A stretch of DNA of 64,000 nucleotides from JBBSBY01 sp038205805 (GTDB taxonomy: Bacteria; Desulfobacterota; Desulfomonilia; Desulfomonilales; Desulfomonilaceae): positions 1-64,000 of the forward strand of contig JBBRBO010000004.1 of the NCBI GenBank assembly GCA_038205805.1, written 5' to 3'. The notes under the pieces are model-generated. The model was given only the letters and a program-made list of their open reading frames with translations. It ran no database searches and was not told the DNA's origin. Made by a program: the position numbers and the translations under genes. Shown here in pieces: positions 50,967 to 60,901 of the stretch (within the stretch, counting starts at the first letter, position 1; each line of letters begins with the position of its first letter).

Positions 50967-53777
50967 ATGAAAAAGCGTATACAAAGTTCAGCAGGGCGTT
51001 TATTATCCACCCTCTTCGTCACCGTGCCGCTTATTGGGCTTTTGGCGGCGCCGTTCCTGGTGGGGGGAGTGGTATTGGGCGCCTACATGGTGTATTCGAG
51101 GGATTTACCCCCTACACCGGATATTTCGTACCAGCCCAAGACGGTTTCCACGTTTTATTCGGATGACGGCACGGTCATCGGTATTTTCTACAAAGAGAAG
51201 CGGTACGTTGTGGAACCCACGCAAATCCCTCCGCACGTGGTGAAAGCCTTTCTCGCCGCTGAAGATGCGCGCTTTTTTGAGCACAACGGCATCGACTGGA
51301 TCCGCATCTTAGGCGCAACGGGTCGCAACCTCCTTGCTCGCCGCGTGACCCAGGGCGGCAGCACGATTACCATGCAGGTAACGCGAAACTTCCTCCTTAC
51401 CCGTGAGCGCAGGCTCTCCCGTAAAATTAAGGAACTCATCCTCGCCCCGCGACTGGAGCAATCATGGGGCAAAGAGAAGATCCTTCACGTCTATCTCAAC
51501 GAAATCTATTTGGGTGAAGGCTCGTACGGTGTCGAGGCCGCAGCTCGCGGCTATTTCGATAAGCCCGTCGAGCATCTCACCTTAGCCGAAGGCGCTCTAC
51601 TTGCCGGTCTTGTGGCGGGACCGACGGTGTTTAACCCGTTCAAGAACGAAGAACTCGCCCTGCAAAAGCAACGAACCGTGTTACGGCGAATGCTCAAGGC
51701 CGAATTCATTTCCCAAGAGGAATACGATGCAGCTCTTGCCGAGAAACCCGCTTTCCGCAGGGAATTCGTGCGTCCATTCGACATAGCGCCGGATTTCTCC
51801 GAGGTTGTGCGACGGTACATCGTAAAGAAATACGGCAGCGACAAGTTGTACAACGAAGGTCTCAAGGTCTTCACCACATGCAGAGTGGATTACCAGAAAA
51901 AGGCGGTGGAATCCCTTGAACGGGGCTTAGAGGAGATCAAGGCGCGGCAAAAGAATCTCGCCATCTTGCGCACCGTGCCGCAAGCGGAAATGCAGGAATT
52001 ACTCCAAAAGCGCTCAAACCCTGATCTCGTGGAAGGCCAATCATATCAGGGATTGCTGACGCGCATTACCAAGCGTGACAAGACTACCATGCTCCTGCAT
52101 GTCGCCCTCAGCAAGAAGGTGACGGGGCTCGTCAAGCTCGACAAGCCCGATGCGCATTACAAAGTTGGGAATGTTCTCGCTTTGCAATTCGAGAGCTTCC
52201 AAAACGACACCCCCATGTTCACACTGGATAAGACGGCGAAGCTTGAAGGCGCAGTGGTGTGCATCGAAAACAAGACCGGATATGTGCGCGCCCTCGTGGG
52301 AGGAACACCGGGGGACACACATAAATTCAACCGTGCGGTTCAAGGCAAGCGACAACCGGGGAGCGTGTTCAAGCCCATCATTTACGCCACGGCTATAGAA
52401 CAAGCGGGATACAGCCCCGCGACGGTCATCATCGACGACAATATCATTGTTGATTTCGACGAACAAGATGTTGAGTGGATGCCCAAAAACTCCGGCGGCA
52501 ACTTCCTCGGGCCGCTAAGCTTGCGACGCGCCCTTGAACTCTCCCGAAATATCTGCACCATCAAGGTGCTCATGGACGTGCAATTGGATCGGGTCATCAA
52601 TACGGCTCATAAGATGGGCATCGAATCCGAGTTAGGCAAAAACTTGTCTTTGAGCCTCGGCACATCCGAGCTGAACGTGCTCGAAATTACCTCTGCGTAC
52701 ACGGTATTCCCCAACAGCGGCGTGCTCGTTGACCCGGTCATGGTAAAACGCATCGAAGACCGCTTAGGCAATGTGCTTGAGGACAACGAGGAAATCCCCA
52801 TACTTGATGAGTCCGAAATTCCTCGACCTCAGCCGCGGCCCGAATTCGCAGGCTCAGTGCCTCCGCCGCCGCCCAGACCTAAGGCCGCTGCACAAGAAAA
52901 CGCTAATACGACCCCATCCACTCACCTGAAGACCATTATGGAGGAAGGTGCGCCCATTGCGGAGGTCTCCACGCCGAAAGTGAATCGAGCGCACCCGGCG
53001 ATTTCTCCGCAAACAGCCTACATAATGACCTCATTGCTGCAAGGCGGGGTTCGCGAGGGCACCGGCGCACGGCTCAACACAATCATAAAGAGGCGCGACC
53101 TTGCGGGCAAGACGGGCACCACGAACCAAGCGGCGGACGCCTGGTTCATGGGGTTTAATCCCGAATTCACCACCGGCGTATGGGTGGGATACGACGAGAA
53201 AAGATCCCTCGGGGATCGGGAAGAAGGTTCTCGTGCGGCATTGCCCATTTGGGGCTACTTCATGAAGAGCGTCCTGGAAAACAGGCCTGAGCGAGAATTC
53301 GTTGTCCCTAATGACATTACGTTCAAGGACATGCGAACCGTCTCGGGCGCCCCGACCACGGGGTATTTCTCCAAGATCGTGCGTGAGCCTGTTTACACGC
53401 CGTTTATAGATCAAACACTCGCCCTGTGTCCCTTGGATACTCCCGAGACCCTGGCCCAATATGGGAACATGCTCCTTGCTCCCGCGTATGCGGATCAGGC
53501 GCCTGCGCAGCAACCGGGGGCAATCCCGGGGAATGCTCCTCGTCCCACAAACCCCATGGACGGACGCAATCTATTCCCCGGCGCATCGTATATGAACACT
53601 CCCACGCCTGCGCCGACGGTTTATCCTCAAGGGATGGGCGCAGAGGGTCGCAATATGTCGTACGCTCCGGGGGTGACGTCTCCGCCTGCGCAAGCGAAGC
53701 AGCCAAAGCCGCCTGTGGGCGCTGTTTCACCCTGGAACAAGCCGCCGGCGGGACCCGTCTCGTCCGGTAGGCGCTAG
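50967..53777 (+). CDS. mrcA: Penicillin-binding protein 1A (bifunctional)
   Basis: 936 residues. One N-terminal membrane helix precedes the GT51 transglycosylase (AAEDARFFEHNGID with catalytic Glu, GGSTITMQVTRN, RKIKELILA, LNEIYLGEGSYG). The transpeptidase follows: PGSVFKPIIYA (SxxK), SRNICT (SxN) and GKTGTTN (KTG). The OB-like insert fits the 1A class. A ~120-residue Pro/Ala/Gln tail follows, which is unusually long. It builds and crosslinks peptidoglycan at the inner membrane. The ATG at 50967 fits; the longer frame does not. Confidence 0.95.
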   Translation: MKKRIQSSAGRLLSTLFVTVPLIGLLAAPFLVGGVVLGAYMVYSRDLPPTPDISYQPKTVSTFYSDDGTVIGIFYKEKRYVVEPTQIPPHVVKAFLAAEDARFFEHNGIDWIRILGATGRNLLARRVTQGGSTITMQVTRNFLLTRERRLSRKIKELILAPRLEQSWGKEKILHVYLNEIYLGEGSYGVEAAARGYFDKPVEHLTLAEGALLAGLVAGPTVFNPFKNEELALQKQRTVLRRMLKAEFISQEEYDAALAEKPAFRREFVRPFDIAPDFSEVVRRYIVKKYGSDKLYNEGLKVFTTCRVDYQKKAVESLERGLEEIKARQKNLAILRTVPQAEMQELLQKRSNPDLVEGQSYQGLLTRITKRDKTTMLLHVALSKKVTGLVKLDKPDAHYKVGNVLALQFESFQNDTPMFTLDKTAKLEGAVVCIENKTGYVRALVGGTPGDTHKFNRAVQGKRQPGSVFKPIIYATAIEQAGYSPATVIIDDNIIVDFDEQDVEWMPKNSGGNFLGPLSLRRALELSRNICTIKVLMDVQLDRVINTAHKMGIESELGKNLSLSLGTSELNVLEITSAYTVFPNSGVLVDPVMVKRIEDRLGNVLEDNEEIPILDESEIPRPQPRPEFAGSVPPPPPRPKAAAQENANTTPSTHLKTIMEEGAPIAEVSTPKVNRAHPAISPQTAYIMTSLLQGGVREGTGARLNTIIKRRDLAGKTGTTNQAADAWFMGFNPEFTTGVWVGYDEKRSLGDREEGSRAALPIWGYFMKSVLENRPEREFVVPNDITFKDMRTVSGAPTTGYFSKIVREPVYTPFIDQTLALCPLDTPETLAQYGNMLLAPAYADQAPAQQPGAIPGNAPRPTNPMDGRNLFPGASYMNTPTPAPTVYPQGMGAEGRNMSYAPGVTSPPAQAKQPKPPVGAVSPWNKPPAGPVSSGRR

Positions 53778-53779
53778 CA

Positions 53780-53980
53780 GTTACTATTGGGAAGACCCTT
53801 CTTTAAAGAAGTTTCTCCCCAAACCCCTCTCCAGGAATCTTACCATGGCCGAAACGAGCATTTCTCCAGGAAAAATGCTTTGTTTCAGCGAAGATTACCT
53901 TTTCTTAGAAAGGGGTTGGAAAAAGCTGCTGTGCAACAAAAGCCCCGCAAGTATTATATGTGTGAAAGCACATCGGAATA
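53780..53980 (-). repeat. Family A element, distinct stem class
   Basis: The inner hairpin at 53848-53889 has GCCGAAACGAGCATTT pairing with AAATGCTTTGTTTCAGC, differing from the common class by compensating changes. Termini are degraded (GCACATCGGAATA). It starts right after the PBP1A stop; 53981-54108 is the leader of the MnmA gene. Confidence 0.78.
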
Positions 53981-54108
53981 CGATTGGAAGTAATCCAGGT
54001 GCTCAGGCGGCTGAATGCGGGGCCACGAATGGTAAACGAAGGCGCCCTTCCGTCGGAGTTCCGGCAAGAAGGGTCTTCACGATATTTCCTCTGTGAGCCG
54101 GAAGCGAC

Positions 54109-55158
54109 ATGAGAATCGGTGTAGCCATGAGCGGCGGAATGGACAGCGCCGCAACCGCGCTCATGCTCAAGGAGGCGGGTCATGATGTAGTGGGCCTGTT
54201 TCTGCGCCTCCATGAGCTTTCAGACGAGACGCGGTCATGGGCCCAAGAATGGGCGAGGCTCTTGGAGATTCCCCTCATCGAGCGCGATGTTTCCGTCGGA
54301 TTTCGGAATGTGGTTATCGAGCCCTTCATTGCTCACTACACCGTCGGTCTTACCCCATCACCGTGCCCTCTGTGTAACTTCGAGATCAAGTTCAAGGCGC
54401 TCCTGGAGGAAACCCGCAGGCTGGGTCTGGATCGTCTTGCAACAGGGCACTACGCCCGCATCCTTGAGCAGGCCGACGGACCGGCGTTGGCCGTAGCGGA
54501 AGATCCCAAAAAGGACCAGACCTATTTCCTTTTTACCCTCACCAAGGACATGCTCAGGTCGCTGCTCCTTCCGCTGGGAGATTTCACCAAGACCCAAGTG
54601 AAGGATTTCCTGACGAAACGCGGATTTCCTCTCCCCGACTACGAGGAATCCCAGGAGCTTTGCTTTACACGAGACAAGGACTACCGCACGTTTCTTGGTC
54701 GGCATGGGGTCATCGAGCGGCCCGGTCCAATCCTCGACACGCACGGAAATGTCCTTGGCGAGCATCGCGGCCTGTTCAACTACACCGTGGGGCAAAGGAA
54801 AGGTATCGGCATATGTGGACCCGAGCCGCTCTACGTGCTGCGACTCATACCCGAGCGGGCCGCGGTTGTCGTGGGAGTGAAAGAACAGACGCGTATCGCC
54901 GCTTTTCGTATTGGAGACGTTACGTGGCACGCCCTAAGTTTACCGGGTAAAGGGGAACAATTCGGTGTTAAGGTGCGATCCACGGCTCGGATTGCGCCAT
55001 GCGTCGTTGCGGCCGGCGGAGCACGGGAGTGGATCATTCACCTCGAAGCCCCGCAAAGCGCTATTACCCCGGGGCAAGCAGCTGTGCTCTACCGGGATGG
55101 CGTTGTCGTAGGCGGCGGTTGGATTCAGGCGCGGGCTGAAGGGGACGCCGATTTGTAA
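54109..55158 (+). CDS. mnmA: tRNA-specific 2-thiouridylase MnmA
   Basis: 349 residues. PP-loop SGGMDSAATALML at the N-terminus, the conserved Cys motif SPCPLCNFEIKF near residue 85, ATGHYARI, the second Cys in SQELCFTRDKDYRTFL near 185, and FNYTVGQRKGIGI. The two Cys relay sulfur in forming s2U34 of Lys/Glu/Gln tRNAs with ATP. The C-terminal beta-barrel is complete. Length matches the family, though the N-terminal motif is slightly divergent. Single gene. Confidence 0.88.
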   Translation: MRIGVAMSGGMDSAATALMLKEAGHDVVGLFLRLHELSDETRSWAQEWARLLEIPLIERDVSVGFRNVVIEPFIAHYTVGLTPSPCPLCNFEIKFKALLEETRRLGLDRLATGHYARILEQADGPALAVAEDPKKDQTYFLFTLTKDMLRSLLLPLGDFTKTQVKDFLTKRGFPLPDYEESQELCFTRDKDYRTFLGRHGVIERPGPILDTHGNVLGEHRGLFNYTVGQRKGIGICGPEPLYVLRLIPERAAVVVGVKEQTRIAAFRIGDVTWHALSLPGKGEQFGVKVRSTARIAPCVVAAGGAREWIIHLEAPQSAITPGQAAVLYRDGVVVGGGWIQARAEGDADL

Positions 55159-55518
55159 CGCTTGAAGGGGGCGCGTTGTTTTTCCGCCGCAGCAATTCGT
55201 CATCATGTTGGCCGTCGGGGTTGCCGGCAAAGAAACCCCGGTAATGGCGCCGACCTACGAACCGTTTTTTAACTTGAGTTTTATGCCGCACTCGCGATAA
55301 AATAATAAGGCAAGCCTTCCGTGTCTTAACGGGACGCTCTAAACGACGTATAGTATCCGTAACGGTTTTGGTTCAGTTAAAGTGGGGCCGCTGAAGGTCG
55401 GCCGGCAGACTCATCCGGCTTTTCGACAGCCTCATGTTGATTCCAAGCTGTTGACCGTGTCCAGTGAGTAATTCCTGCACGTTTCGGAATCACAAATCTT
55501 CCCCAATAAGGCAGTGTT
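55159..55518. other. Gene-free stretch
   Basis: I see no coding frame with a ribosome-binding site and no copy of the repeat families. It should contain the promoter for the PAC2-protein gene. Confidence 0.4.
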
Positions 55519-56394
55519 GTGGACACAAATTCCACATTTCAACATATAAAATGGATCAGAAAACCGGCCCTGAACAATCCCGTATTGATTCTGGGATTTG
55601 ACGGCTGGTCAAACGCGGGAGGTGTCTCGACGGATTGCCTTGACTATTTGCGTCAAAATCTCCCCTATGATGCCCTTGCGTTTTTTCACGCTGAACCCTT
55701 CTTAATCTTTACGGAAGAGCGTCCCGTTGCGAGCGTTGAAGAGGGCGTGGTATACGATTTGGAATCCGACATCAGCGAAGTGTGTTTGGCGCAAAACGGG
55801 AATCGCCGTAAAGACCTCATCTTCATGATAGCTAAGGAACCTAACCTCCTGTGGGGAACATATTGTCGAACCATATTTGAGATCGTGAAACAGTTGAACA
55901 TCGGACTCGTCATTACCATAGGCGGAGTAATGGACAGTGTTTCCGCCACATCTCCCCCGAAAATCTCCGTAGTGGCCTCCAGCCCTGAGATGGTTGACGA
56001 AGTGCTCACATGGAGCTTCGGTGTGTTCCGCGCTCGGTATCAAGGACCCGTCAGCATTCACACGCGACTCATAGAGCACGCAAGTGCCCTGGGGATTAAA
56101 GCGGTAAGCTTGTGGGCTCATGTGCCCCCGTACGTGCGACAGAGCCCCGGCGCTTTAGCCAAGCTCATTACCCTGCTGAACGTCGCCTCGGGTTCGAGGA
56201 TTCCGGTAAACGGCGTATCGTCCTTCTCGTCTCAATCGGAAACCGTTTCAGACGCCGATTTTTCTCAAATCGGGAAAGAGCCGTCCCTTCGATCCGGCCC
56301 TCTCGATAGGACGGATGACGATCTCTCAAATGATAATGTAATCCGCATGGACGAGTTCTTGAAAAAAGACTCCACGAAAGACCCCGAATCTTAG
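55519..56394 (+). CDS. PAC2 family protein (proteasome assembly chaperone-like)
   Basis: 291 residues. N-terminal PVLILGFDGWSNAGGVSTDCLDYL is the PAC2 signature, with FMIAKEPNLLWGTYCRTIFEIV and ITIGGVMDSV, and a SLWAHVPPYV block near 200 also typical. Bacterial PAC2 proteins are of unknown function and often described as ATP-grasp-associated. The last ~70 residues are a Ser/Asp-rich tail. GTG start with AAGG seven bases upstream. A hypothetical gene follows after 24 bp and is probably in the same operon. Confidence 0.85.
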   Translation: MDTNSTFQHIKWIRKPALNNPVLILGFDGWSNAGGVSTDCLDYLRQNLPYDALAFFHAEPFLIFTEERPVASVEEGVVYDLESDISEVCLAQNGNRRKDLIFMIAKEPNLLWGTYCRTIFEIVKQLNIGLVITIGGVMDSVSATSPPKISVVASSPEMVDEVLTWSFGVFRARYQGPVSIHTRLIEHASALGIKAVSLWAHVPPYVRQSPGALAKLITLLNVASGSRIPVNGVSSFSSQSETVSDADFSQIGKEPSLRSGPLDRTDDDLSNDNVIRMDEFLKKDSTKDPES

Positions 56395-56418
56395 CGCCGC
56401 CAATGGATAAGTTACGAC

Positions 56419-57417
56419 GTGAATTCAGTTAGTTACGCAATCCGCATCATTCCGGACTTGACCATAGATGACAAGTACGCCGCGATTATCGGGGAAGCTC
56501 AGTCCAGAATCCAGGCGTTTACGGCAAACGCCGTGCGAGACAACCGCATTCCGGAACTGTATTTTCTTGAAAAGAGCAAATTGACCCTCGACAAAGCGGA
56601 TACGGCTCTTAGATCGGCAGGTAAACTGATCGTGGGCTTCCAGTTCGAGGTTCGGCCCGAGGCGCCGGACGACAATTTTCGGCTCTACGCCAAGAAGCTC
56701 GTTGACGCCGGCCAAGCGGTCAAATTCCATCTTACCCCCACCGTACAGCAAATCATGTTGCAGCTCATTTCCCTTGAAGACCGTCGCACAGTGGCGATTT
56801 TCAGCATGCTGAACAGCTCAATGGAAGTGGGCTATCGGATACTCACCACGCTCTACGCCAACCAGCTCCGTAGGCTTGTGGATCGCACGGACCCCCTTAT
56901 TCGGCCGGCCATGCGCGCCAAACTTGAAAAGCTGACGCTTTCCAAGAGTATGGATGACCCGGACATCTGGAAGGATGAGGAATCCCCGGCGCAAGTCTCG
57001 GGACTACCTCGAGGGGATCGCCCCGGCGCTCAGGACAACCTCCTCCAAGTGCTTGCGGACGACGGCGCCTTCAACGAGCTGAATCAGTACGTCGGAGACA
57101 TTATCACCAAAAGTGATCGCATTCGAGAGAAGCGTCACATGCTGGAACGCAATTCGGATATGTCCAAACATGAGATTTACGAACAAATGATCCGCGAGGA
57201 CTTCGAACAACTGGAGAACTGCTACGCCCGTATGCACATTTATCTCAAGGCCTTTTACAAGAACAAAGATCGTCGACCTTCGGTGCAGAATCGTGTGCTG
57301 CGGCAGTTTTTTGCGGGGGAAATAGAGCGGATAACAGGTGAAACAAGCCTCTTGGAAGACCTGCTCTGCCTAGGCCACGACGATTACTTTAAGAACATTT
57401 CGCGCCACCCCGGGTGA
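56419..57417 (+). CDS. Hypothetical protein, 332 aa, in PAC2 operon
   Basis: GTG start, 24 bp after the PAC2 stop. No recognised family and no signal or membrane segment. Predicted mixed fold in the first ~150 residues (SYAIRIIPDLTIDD...), then a mostly helical, charged second half (KSDRIREKRHMLERNSDMSKHEIYEQMIREDFEQLENCY). It is probably cytoplasmic. Close spacing suggests shared function with the PAC2 protein. Confidence 0.7.
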   Translation: MNSVSYAIRIIPDLTIDDKYAAIIGEAQSRIQAFTANAVRDNRIPELYFLEKSKLTLDKADTALRSAGKLIVGFQFEVRPEAPDDNFRLYAKKLVDAGQAVKFHLTPTVQQIMLQLISLEDRRTVAIFSMLNSSMEVGYRILTTLYANQLRRLVDRTDPLIRPAMRAKLEKLTLSKSMDDPDIWKDEESPAQVSGLPRGDRPGAQDNLLQVLADDGAFNELNQYVGDIITKSDRIREKRHMLERNSDMSKHEIYEQMIREDFEQLENCYARMHIYLKAFYKNKDRRPSVQNRVLRQFFAGEIERITGETSLLEDLLCLGHDDYFKNISRHPG

Positions 57418-58138
57418 TACGCGAGGTCAAGGCGGCATTGTTGGTGAAAGCGTCTTTGAAAGAGGGTTCCTCCGAGTCATGGACCTCCAACATGCGGTAA
57501 TCTATAGGCTCCCGCGACTCCGGTGAGCGCCGGCCGCTATTAGGAATGCCGGCGGCGATGTCACGTGCTGACTTTGCGATGCTCAGCGAAATTGTTAAAT
57601 TATTCATTCCCTACGTGAATTTCGTTGACAAGTAACTACGCGAAGCTTTATACATAACAGGCTCATTACTAGCTAAAGATGCCGCGTCCCGGTTCGGCGT
57701 AGATCATCTGGTTCAGCCGCCACGGGTCCGTTCATCGTGCAAGGGAACGGCCGCGCTCAGTGAATTCTCGTGTCCCGCATACCTCGTCCGAGCGAAAGTA
57801 TTATCTCTTCATGAGATGGGGACGAATAGCGCAGCTTACTCACCTATTGCTAACCATTCGTAATTTCATTTCAATCACATTCAAACACACTTGTTCGACT
57901 AAGGTATACTCCGGACCCATTTTGTCGGTATGGGCCTCTCACTTGTCTTGTCTACGCCCGCCGCACACATCCGGAATCACTCTTTCTCGTACGTTTTCCT
58001 TTTATTATTTTTAACCCTGATTTCGTTTTCCGGCTCCATCCAAGAGTGGATCAGCCGGTTGTATAGTAGTGCGTTCGACATTGGTCCAGTGCAATAGTTT
58101 ATGTTCAGCTATAACCAAAGAGGAGGAGGATGGGCATT
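57418..58138. other. Gene-free stretch
   Basis: 720 bp with no supported gene and no copies of families A, B or D. A minus-strand frame (57389-57607, 72 aa) overlaps the preceding stop but lacks a well-spaced ribosome-binding site. The 3' part is the leader of the symporter gene. Confidence 0.4.
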
Positions 58139-60046
58139 ATGAAAAGGAGTCACATACTGTTGTTTCTGGGGATACTGTCCCTATTTTCCGGTTTCGGGGA
58201 ACCGGCTTGCGCCTCTCCTTTCTCTGAATCCTTTCTCAGCACGACGATTGTCGGGCAAACGGCGGCGGCCAAGCAAATCGGCTCGAACCCGTATATCACC
58301 ATCGGCATGTTTATGGTTATCGTACTTATTACTTTGGGTATTGTGATATGGGCCGCCAAGCGCACGCAAACCACCGCCGATTTTTACGCCGCACGGGGGT
58401 CCATCAGCGGCACGCAAAATGGATGGGCCATAGCGGGGGATTTCATGTCCGCCGCTTCGTTCTTGGGTGTATCGGGGCTCATATCCCTCTTTGGATTTGA
58501 CGGCTTCATGTACGCCGTGGGCGCTGTTGTGGCCTACGTCACGGTGCTTCTCCTCATGGCCGAGCCTTGCCGAAACGCGGGCAAATACACGGTAGGCGAT
58601 ATTGTTTCCTTCAGAGCGTCACCCAAGCCGGTGCGAGCGGCCATAGCGCTCACGACCGTGTTGCTCTCCACCTTCTATCTCACCGTGCAGATGGTCGGCG
58701 CAGGCAAGCTCATGGAGCTGCTGCTGGGTATTCCCTATCGCACGGCTATCGTCGGCGTGGGCGCTCTCATGGTGGTCTACGTCGTCTTCGGCGGTATGAT
58801 CGCCACCACATGGGTTCAGATCATCAAGGCCGGGTTGCTCATGTTCGGGGCAATCCTCTTGGCTTTTCTCGTGGCTGCGCAGAGCGGTTTTGATCCCGTA
58901 CGGCTTTTCACGGACGTGACCACAAGCCGCAACATACAAGACTGGGTGCAAACGGGACTCCTCAAGCAAGCCGTACCAGACCCCGCCATGAACTATGGGC
59001 AGCGATTTTTAGAACCGGGGCTCTTAAACAAGAGCTTCTGGGATCAGCTATCCCTCAGCATGGCCTTTTTGCTCGGCACGGCGGGAATGCCTCACATCCT
59101 CATGCGATTTTTCACGGTGCCCGATGGAAAGGCCGCACGAAAGTCCGTTATCGTCGCAATGTTCATCATTGGCGGCTTCTTTCTCCTTACTACGCTCTTA
59201 GGGTTGGGGGCCGCTATCTACGTGAGCCCGCAAGTGATCTCCAGTGTTGACAGAGGCGGCAATATGGCAATCCTATTGCTGGCTAAGACGCTGGGCTCCC
59301 AGATTTCGCCGATGATAGGGGATATCTTGGTGGCGTTCCTATGCGCCGTGGCATTTGCGACCATTCTCGCCGTCGTGTCCGGGCTGGTTCTTGCGGCTTC
59401 AGCGGCAATGTCTCATGACATCTATGTAAGTATCATCAAGGGCGGAAAGGCCGAGCAGCGGGAGCAAGTCAGAGCCGCGAGGATCACAGCCCTATTTGTG
59501 GGCATTATGGCTATCGTGGTGGGTATTCTCGCGCAACGGCAAAATGTGGCCCATCTTGCGACCTTGGCCTTTGCCATGGCCTCTTCCGGTAACTTCCCGG
59601 CAGTGGTTTTGTCACTCTTTTGGCGCAAAATGAACACCGCCGGTATTTGCGCCGCCTTGATTATCGGGACGCTCACCTCATTGGCTTTGGTGCTTGTCTC
59701 GCCGAACATGATGTATCCGAAGGCGGTTGCGGCTACGGCGCAAAAGATGGTGACCACTCTCGAGCAGAAACAAACTCAGGGAGTCACTCTATCCGAGAAG
59801 GAGCTGACCACCTTAGCCAAGGCAAAGCAGGATTACGAAAAGAACAAGAACGGAACCTCGATCATGGGTCTTGATAAGCCGCTGTTCCCGTTAAGGAACC
59901 CCGGAATAGTATCCATACCTATAGGATTCTCGGCCGCGATCATCTTTGCCCTTCTCTTCCGCAGCAAGAAGGAAGAAGACGCCTTTGACGAACTCTACGT
60001 CCGGCAAACTACCGGTATAGGCGTATCCAAAGTGGTAAAGCTGTAA
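58139..60046 (+). CDS. Sodium/solute symporter (SSS), acetate-permease (ActP)-like
   Basis: 635 residues. A signal-like N-terminus precedes the first core helix (IGMFMVIVLITLGIVIWAA), then TTADFYAARGSISGTQNGWAIAGDFMSAASFLG, the SSS signature region, and about 13 helices. GTAGMPHILMRFFTVPDGKAARKS and ATILAVVSGLVLAASAAMSHD match ActP-type cation/monocarboxylate symporters. A ~40-residue charged insert precedes the last helix. The AGGAGGAGG block is well placed for the ATG at 58139 and too close for 58130. The usual small DUF485 partner is absent. Confidence 0.9.
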   Translation: MKRSHILLFLGILSLFSGFGEPACASPFSESFLSTTIVGQTAAAKQIGSNPYITIGMFMVIVLITLGIVIWAAKRTQTTADFYAARGSISGTQNGWAIAGDFMSAASFLGVSGLISLFGFDGFMYAVGAVVAYVTVLLLMAEPCRNAGKYTVGDIVSFRASPKPVRAAIALTTVLLSTFYLTVQMVGAGKLMELLLGIPYRTAIVGVGALMVVYVVFGGMIATTWVQIIKAGLLMFGAILLAFLVAAQSGFDPVRLFTDVTTSRNIQDWVQTGLLKQAVPDPAMNYGQRFLEPGLLNKSFWDQLSLSMAFLLGTAGMPHILMRFFTVPDGKAARKSVIVAMFIIGGFFLLTTLLGLGAAIYVSPQVISSVDRGGNMAILLLAKTLGSQISPMIGDILVAFLCAVAFATILAVVSGLVLAASAAMSHDIYVSIIKGGKAEQREQVRAARITALFVGIMAIVVGILAQRQNVAHLATLAFAMASSGNFPAVVLSLFWRKMNTAGICAALIIGTLTSLALVLVSPNMMYPKAVAATAQKMVTTLEQKQTQGVTLSEKELTTLAKAKQDYEKNKNGTSIMGLDKPLFPLRNPGIVSIPIGFSAAIIFALLFRSKKEEDAFDELYVRQTTGIGVSKVVKL

Positions 60047-60076
60047 CCGTTTAGGTTCAGAATCAAAGAAGAAACG

Positions 60077-60197
60077 TAACCGTTCACCAGGAACAGGACA
60101 ACTATTTGTAATTACGTATGGGGAGGTCCGGAGGGGAGAGGAGTCTCCCCTCCGGCTTTCACCGGGCGCAGAGCCGTCTAAAGCCCGGTGAACGACT
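60077..60197 (+). repeat. Family D element, best copy
   Basis: Ends are AACCGTTCACC and GGTGAACG. Inside lie a perfect 12-bp hairpin (CCGGAGGGGAGA / TCTCCCCTCCGG) and a GGGCGCAGAGCC box. A short family A outer-hairpin fragment (GGGGAGAAGCCTTCG...) follows at about 60213-60246. Confidence 0.6.
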
Positions 60198-60278
60198 ACG
60201 AAGAAACATTGGGGAGAAGCCTTCGTGAAGGAGGAATTCTCCCCACAGTCACCATACGCGCTAACGTAGCGCATGATA

Positions 60279-60526
60279 CCGATGTGCCTTCGATCAAGGA
60301 ACACCAATGTGCTGTCGAACGAGGAATATAGGTGAAGGACATTTTTGTAAGAGCAGGTTTCCCTAACTACTATCAAAAAATGTTGAAATGCACCGCAAGT
60401 GGCTTTTTCTTTTTGAGAAAAGGCACTTGCGGCTATTTTGAAAGTTCTTGGAGAGGAGTTTGGGTGGGGTTGGGGAGAAACCTCTTTCAAGAAGGTTCTC
60501 CCCAATAGTACTTATTTGCCTAAGTA
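60279..60526 (+). repeat. Family A element, extended left end
   Basis: 248 bp. The left end TACCGATGTGCC is followed by a second terminus-like ACCAATGTGCTGTCG, suggesting an earlier truncated copy. Inner stem CCGCAAGTG class (near 60392-60431), outer hairpin intact, right end decayed (AAGTA). Left flank TGA. Confidence 0.75.
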
Positions 60527-60555
60527 TTGCTCTGAATGCGACCCCCCCGCTACGC

Positions 60556-60900
60556 GTACGCGCTCGTACGCGTACCACCACCGTCGTAAGGCGCCATTTT
60601 CTTCGGACAGGGCCTGAATTAGGCCGAAAGTGCTCCATTTTGGAGCACAACTTACAGGTAGGTCATCTCGATCTCAGCCAGTCTATATTTCACTTTAAAG
60701 GGCTTTTTGCGTTATTGCTTTTCAGAACCCTTTTTCTATTATAAATTAGTACTTATACGGTCACGAATCTCATTCAACAGACCTTTTGTCGCTAACATTG
60801 AATACGGGGTCCATTTCAACCGCTCTCATTTATCGGGAGAGTGGTTCATGGGAGAGGAGTCTATAATGAAATCGTTTCACCCGGTTGCGCTCAAGGAATA
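60556..60900 (+). repeat. Family B element, copy 4
   Basis: TACGCGTACGCGCTCGTACGCGTA palindromic start (about 60552-60575), GTGCTCCATTTTGGAGCAC near 60629-60647, then AGGGCTTTTTGCGTTATTGC. The 3' half is shared with copy 3. It runs directly into a family A fragment. Confidence 0.7.
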
Positions 60901-60901
60901 C

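Noticed and set aside
57389..57607. Minus-strand 72-residue frame
   Set aside because: No well-placed ribosome-binding site, no motif, and overlaps the end of the preceding gene.
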